64,000 nucleotides of DNA, from assembly GCF_041270065.1 (NCBI RefSeq), contig NZ_CP065958.1, positions 4,278,001 through 4,342,000 on the forward strand, written 5' to 3'. The notes beneath the pieces were generated by a model. The model was not told where the DNA came from, did no database searches, and was given only the letters and a program-made list of their open reading frames with translations. A program made the position numbers and the translations under genes. This DNA comes from Streptomyces fradiae (lineage in GTDB: Bacteria > Actinomycetota > Actinomycetes > Streptomycetales > Streptomycetaceae). Below are positions 59,782-64,000 of this stretch, in pieces; position 1 is the stretch's first letter; every line of letters starts with the position of its first letter.

Positions 59782-60195
59782 TCAGCTCGCGTGCATGACG
59801 CCGTAGGCGAAGGACGTGTCGCAGACCGGGCGGGAGAACGTCTGGGCCTTGGTCGGGCCGTAGCGCTGGACGGCGGCGGTGCCGAGCGAGCGGGCGATCG
59901 ACATGCAGTGCTTGGCGAGCGACGGGCGGTTCTCCACCTCGCGCTGCAGGTGGGTCAGGGCGACCGCGGGGTCCTTCTCCTGGAGCTCCGCGAGGAGCTT
60001 GTCGCGGAGAACGTCCTGCGGGGCACGGGACTTGGCCCGGGTGGAGACGTCCGTGGACGACGCGGTCAGCATCTGGGTCCCGGAGCCATGGCCGACCCAC
60101 GGAACGGCGGACACCGCGAGCGTTCCGGAGAGCACCAGGACGACGGGCAGGACGAGGGCGAGAGTTCGGCCGATACGGCGGGCAGTGTGCGTCAC
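59782..60195 (-). CDS. Small secreted or membrane-anchored protein
   Basis: A 137-aa protein with an N-terminal signal or anchor (LALVLPVVLVLSGTLAVSAVPW). The mature part is helical with two cysteines (AKHCMSIARS, RPVCDTSFA) and contains LRDKLLAELQEKDPAVALTHL. It ends SFAYGVMHAS. No family recognised, but it is conserved in this place in Streptomyces from memory. GTG start with TACGCT 7 nt upstream. Confidence 0.75.
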   Translation of the reverse strand: MTHTARRIGRTLALVLPVVLVLSGTLAVSAVPWVGHGSGTQMLTASSTDVSTRAKSRAPQDVLRDKLLAELQEKDPAVALTHLQREVENRPSLAKHCMSIARSLGTAAVQRYGPTKAQTFSRPVCDTSFAYGVMHAS

Positions 60196-60202
60196 GCAGG
60201 TG

Positions 60203-60208
60203 AGCGTA
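60203..60208 (-). promoter_or_regulatory. -10 hexamer TACGCT of the gene at 59782-60195
   Basis: Minus-strand TACGCT, 7 nt before the GTG. Confidence 0.5.
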
Positions 60209-60368
60209 GCGGCCAGTAGTGAATTGGCGACATTTAGTCACTCTCGCGAGGGACGGTTCGAGGCGCCTTTTCGAATCCCGTGTTGACGCTGAGGTGGTGT
60301 CGGGTGCCTGATTGCCCAGTTCTGCCGGGGTTTTCGCCGACTTCGGGTTTCATGCCTCCTGTACGCCA

Positions 60369-60402
60369 ACGGCCCCGCACCCGCAAGCGGGAACGGGGCC
60401 GT
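60369..60402 (-). terminator. Terminator after msiK
   Basis: ACGGCCCCG (60369-60377) and CGGGGCCGT (60394-60402) with a nested CCCGC-AA-GCGGG stem; downstream of msiK on its strand. Confidence 0.7.
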
Positions 60403-60444
60403 CAGGAGCGGCCTGGAGAGGGCGCGTGGGGGCGGGGCGGGGCG

Positions 60445-61542
<1,098 letters not shown>

Positions 61543-61724
61543 GGTGATGTGTCCCTTCACCGGCAGGAACGTGCCGGACGATCCGAGTAAAGGAAGGATT
61601 GAGGTCTAGTCCACCAGGGTGAACTCCGGGTGACGCTACCTGGCGACGCCCGATCTGTCAGCAGTCCGGGGGACGTGAGATTTCCGACCGTCGGCGGGCG
61701 GGGGTTCGTTACACTGCACTCGCT

Positions 61725-61798
61725 GCCTCCTTAGCTCAGCTGGCCAGAGCACCGCTCTTGTAAAGCGGGGGTCGTCGGTTCGAACCCGACAGGGGGCT
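61725..61798 (+). tRNA. tRNA-Thr (TGT anticodon)
   Basis: A 74-nt cloverleaf. Acceptor GCCTCCT pairs with AGGGGGC (one wobble), D loop TTAGCTCAGCTGG, anticodon stem CCGCT/AGCGG with loop CTTGTAA (anticodon TGT), T arm GTCGGTTCGAACCCGAC. CCA is not encoded. Confidence 0.95.
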
Positions 61799-61810
61799 CT
61801 GCCCGTCTCG

Positions 61811-61838
61811 TGTCCCGGACCCCTCAGGGTCCGGGACA
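61811..61838 (+). terminator. Terminator after tRNA-Thr
   Basis: Perfect 12-bp stem TGTCCCGGACCC with loop CTCA, followed by CTTG. Confidence 0.8.
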
Positions 61839-61894
61839 CTTGTGCGTTACGGGGGTGGACGTGCGCAGGGTGTCACCGGGGAGGGGTGCGGCGG

Positions 61895-63970
61895 ATGGGT
61901 CGGCGTTCCAGTGGGCTGATCGGGGTCTGGGCGGAGGCGCAGCGGCAGGCGCAGCGGGAGCGTGAGGGGCGGCAGCAGGCGGTGCTCCGTCAGCAGCGGG
62001 ATGCCGAGCGGGCGCTGCGGGCGCAGGAGCGCGATGTGGCGCGGATGCACCGGGAGCAGCGGGCGGAGTACCGGCGGCACCGGGACGCGGACGCGCTGCG
62101 GCGGACCCGGGAGCTGGACGAGCGGGTGGCGGCCCTGGAGGGGCTGCTGGTCGCGGGCTGCCGGAGCCGGCCGTTCTCGGTGGAGGGGCTGCGGCAGCCG
62201 GAGGAGGTGGCGCCGTTCGCGCCGGGCCCGCTGGGCGAGCCGGTGGCGATGCCGGACCAGCGCCACTACCGGGACCGGGCCGGGTTCGAGCGGGACTGGT
62301 ACGCGGCTCAGGCGGCGGAGGCCCGGCGGGTCGAGCAGCTGGCGGCGTACCGGCGGCAGTACGAGGAGTGGGCGGCGGCGCGGCTGGCCGAGATCCGGGC
62401 GCACAACGCCGGGATGGCGGGGACCGGGACGGCGCTGCGGGACGGCGATCCGGACACGGTGGTCGAGTACTTCTCGGCGGTGCTGTACGCGTCGACGGCG
62501 TGGCCCGAGGGGTTTCCGCGGCAGGTCTCGGCCGCGTTCGACCGGGCGGCCCGCGGCCTCGCCCTGGAGTGGGACCTGCCGGGCTACGAGGTGGTGCCGG
62601 CCGCGAAGGGGATCAAGTACCTGCCCAGTACGGATCAGGAGAAGGAGGTCCCGCGGCCGGTGTCGCAGCGGCGGGCGCTGTACCGGGGGGTGCTGGCGCA
62701 GAGCGTGCTGCTCGCGCTGCGGGAGCTGTTCGCCGCGGATCGCTCCGGGGCCCTGGAGCGGGTGACGCTGAACGGCTTCGTGGAGGGCGTCGATCCGGCC
62801 ACGGGGGTGGCGGGCCGGGTCTGTGTGGCGTCGGTGGCGGTCGAGCGGCGGACCTTCGAGGAGCTGAACCTGGAGCTGGTCAGCCCGCTGGAGTGCCTGA
62901 CCGGGGCGCTGTCGGGGCGGCTCTCGGCGAAGCCCGACGAGCGGGTGGCGGTGCAGCCGCTGCTGCTGCCGGAGCAGGTGGGCTCGGGCTCGGGAGGCTC
63001 GGGGGTGGTGTCGCAGGGGGACGGCGAGGAGCCGGATCTGCTGGCGATGGATCCGATCGCCTTCGAGGGCCTGGTGGCGGAGTTGTTCCGGGCCCGGGGC
63101 CTTCAGGCGGTGACGACGCAGCGGTCGAACGACGGCGGGGTGGACGTGGAGGCGCTGGACCCGGATCCGATCAGTGGCGGTTCGATCATCGTGCAGGTGA
63201 AGCGGTACCGGAACACGGTGCCGCCGAGCGCGGTGCGGGATCTGTTCGGGACGGTGCAGAGCGCCGGGGCGAACAAGGGGGTCCTGGTCACGACGTCGAA
63301 GTTCGGCCCCGGCTCGTACGCCTTCGCCAATGGCAAGCCGCTGACGCTGATATCGGGGTCGGAGCTGGTGGAGCTGCTGCGGCAGCACGGGCTGCGGGGG
63401 CGGCTCGGGTCGGGGGAGTCCGTGGCGGCGCCGGTGCCGACGCCGACGTTGGTGGAGCCGGTGCGGGCTCCGGTGGAGGCGGACGAGGACTTCAACCTGC
63501 TCGGCATGGTGTGGTCGGGGTCGGTGGCGCTCGATGTCTGCGCGCTGGTGTGCGCCGGGAGCCGGGTGCTCGGCGACGACTGGTTCGTCTTCTTCAACAA
63601 CCCGGCCACGGCGGACGGTTCGGTGGCGATGGTGACACCGCCCGCAGGGGACAAGGCGGCGGTACGGGTGGGTTTCGACGCGCTGCCGGCGGGTGCCGAC
63701 CGGTTGGTCCTGGTGGCCGCGGTGGATCCGGAGGTGAACCCGGACGCGGATCTGGCGGGGTTCGTGGACGCGGGGATCGTGCTGCGGGACGACGCGGGCG
63801 CGGAGTTGGACCGTTTGGTGGTGTCGGACGGCCGGCCGGGCGAGACGGCGCTCGTTCTGGGGTCGTTCCGGCGGCGGGCGGGCGGTGACTGGGACTTCGT
63901 GCTGGGCGGCAAGGGGTACGGGGGCGGGCTCGCGGAACTGGTGGGGGACTTCGGCATCGAGGTGGAGTGA
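61895..63970 (+). CDS. Mrr-type restriction endonuclease fused to a TerD domain
   Basis: A 691-aa three-part protein. The N-terminus (about 1-150) is Arg/Gln/Glu-rich coiled coil, followed by a conserved helical middle domain (about 160-350). Residues of about 384-505 are a Mrr-type nuclease: FEGLVAELFRARG, NDGGVDVEALD, IIVQVKRY (D...QxK active site) and VLVTTSKFG. Residues of about 530-691 are a TerD domain: GDDWFVFFNN, ETALVLGSF, GKGYGGGLAELVGDFG. Mrr cleaves modified DNA; TerD proteins bind calcium in tellurite/phage/stress-resistance modules. The ATG at 61895 has GAGGGG 8 nt upstream. Confidence 0.87.
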   Translation: MGRRSSGLIGVWAEAQRQAQREREGRQQAVLRQQRDAERALRAQERDVARMHREQRAEYRRHRDADALRRTRELDERVAALEGLLVAGCRSRPFSVEGLRQPEEVAPFAPGPLGEPVAMPDQRHYRDRAGFERDWYAAQAAEARRVEQLAAYRRQYEEWAAARLAEIRAHNAGMAGTGTALRDGDPDTVVEYFSAVLYASTAWPEGFPRQVSAAFDRAARGLALEWDLPGYEVVPAAKGIKYLPSTDQEKEVPRPVSQRRALYRGVLAQSVLLALRELFAADRSGALERVTLNGFVEGVDPATGVAGRVCVASVAVERRTFEELNLELVSPLECLTGALSGRLSAKPDERVAVQPLLLPEQVGSGSGGSGVVSQGDGEEPDLLAMDPIAFEGLVAELFRARGLQAVTTQRSNDGGVDVEALDPDPISGGSIIVQVKRYRNTVPPSAVRDLFGTVQSAGANKGVLVTTSKFGPGSYAFANGKPLTLISGSELVELLRQHGLRGRLGSGESVAAPVPTPTLVEPVRAPVEADEDFNLLGMVWSGSVALDVCALVCAGSRVLGDDWFVFFNNPATADGSVAMVTPPAGDKAAVRVGFDALPAGADRLVLVAAVDPEVNPDADLAGFVDAGIVLRDDAGAELDRLVVSDGRPGETALVLGSFRRRAGGDWDFVLGGKGYGGGLAELVGDFGIEVE

Positions 63971-64000
63971 GCGCCTCGGGTGGGGGTCTGTTGGGGCCTC

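Noticed and set aside
61725..63970. tRNA-Thr plus Mrr-TerD gene as the left end of an integrated island
   Set aside because: No integrase and no repeat of the tRNA 3' end is visible before the window ends, so an attachment site cannot be supported.

Overview
The window is chromosomal DNA of a Streptomyces. The evidence is very high GC with strong third-position bias, frequent GTG/TTG starts, WXG100 proteins, mycothiol synthesis (mshA), nur, glnR, phoRP, rsiG and a CarD-ispD-ispF-cysS block. From memory (no search was run) the gene order follows the Streptomyces coelicolor SCO4152 to SCO4240 interval, with strain-specific insertions. The left edge cuts a secreted 5'-nucleotidase gene.

Layout. 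0-8 kb: secreted phosphohydrolases, a two-component system with an HtrA-like protease, a LacI regulator and the nitrogen regulator GlnR. 8-13.3 kb: hydrolase, MoaD-like protein, membrane protein, DUF2993 protein, then a sulfur operon (26-aa cysteine leader peptide, thiosulfate sulfurtransferase, DUF1416). 13.3-19.2 kb: DsrE-like protein, three tandem paralogous membrane-anchored proteins, a 32-aa membrane peptide, nitrobindin-like protein, the nickel regulator Nur, YgfZ and Dtd. 19.3-31.2 kb: RsiG (anti-sigma WhiG), acetyltransferases, TetR with a HelD-type helicase, MarR with an MFS exporter, a VOC/AraC pair and a UvrA2-like ATPase. 31.2-35.4 kb: an accessory type VII polymorphic-toxin locus on the minus strand: two WXG100 proteins, a 570-aa toxin ending in a bacterial RNase A-like domain, a candidate immunity protein, a displaced fragment of a second RNase A-like domain and a two-domain CdiI-type immunity protein. 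35.5-48 kb: XRE/HbhA-like/DUF2516 trio, PP2C phosphatase, NlpC/P60 hydrolase, methyltransferase, mshA, YbjN-like protein, MFS, phosphoglycerate mutase, a lipoprotein and acetyltransferases. 48-51.3 kb: phoU divergent from phoRP. 51.3-61.6 kb: lipoprotein, carD, ispD, ispF, cysS, rlmB-like, DoxX, nucleotidyltransferase, msiK. 61.7-64 kb: tRNA-Thr and a Mrr-TerD fusion protein.

Regulation is a theme: GlnR (nitrogen), PhoRP (phosphate), Nur (nickel) and the cysteine leader (sulfur) lie together, and a PHO-box-like site precedes glnR. Many genes have a TANNNT -10 hexamer exactly 6-7 nt before the start codon, the signature of leaderless mRNAs; this was used to choose starts.

The most unusual parts are the toxin cassette array at 31-35 kb, a duplicated phoP 3' end that differs only at synonymous positions and encloses one of two inverted copies of a 72-bp dispersed repeat, and repeated in-frame minisatellite tails on conserved regulators (GlnR, Nur).
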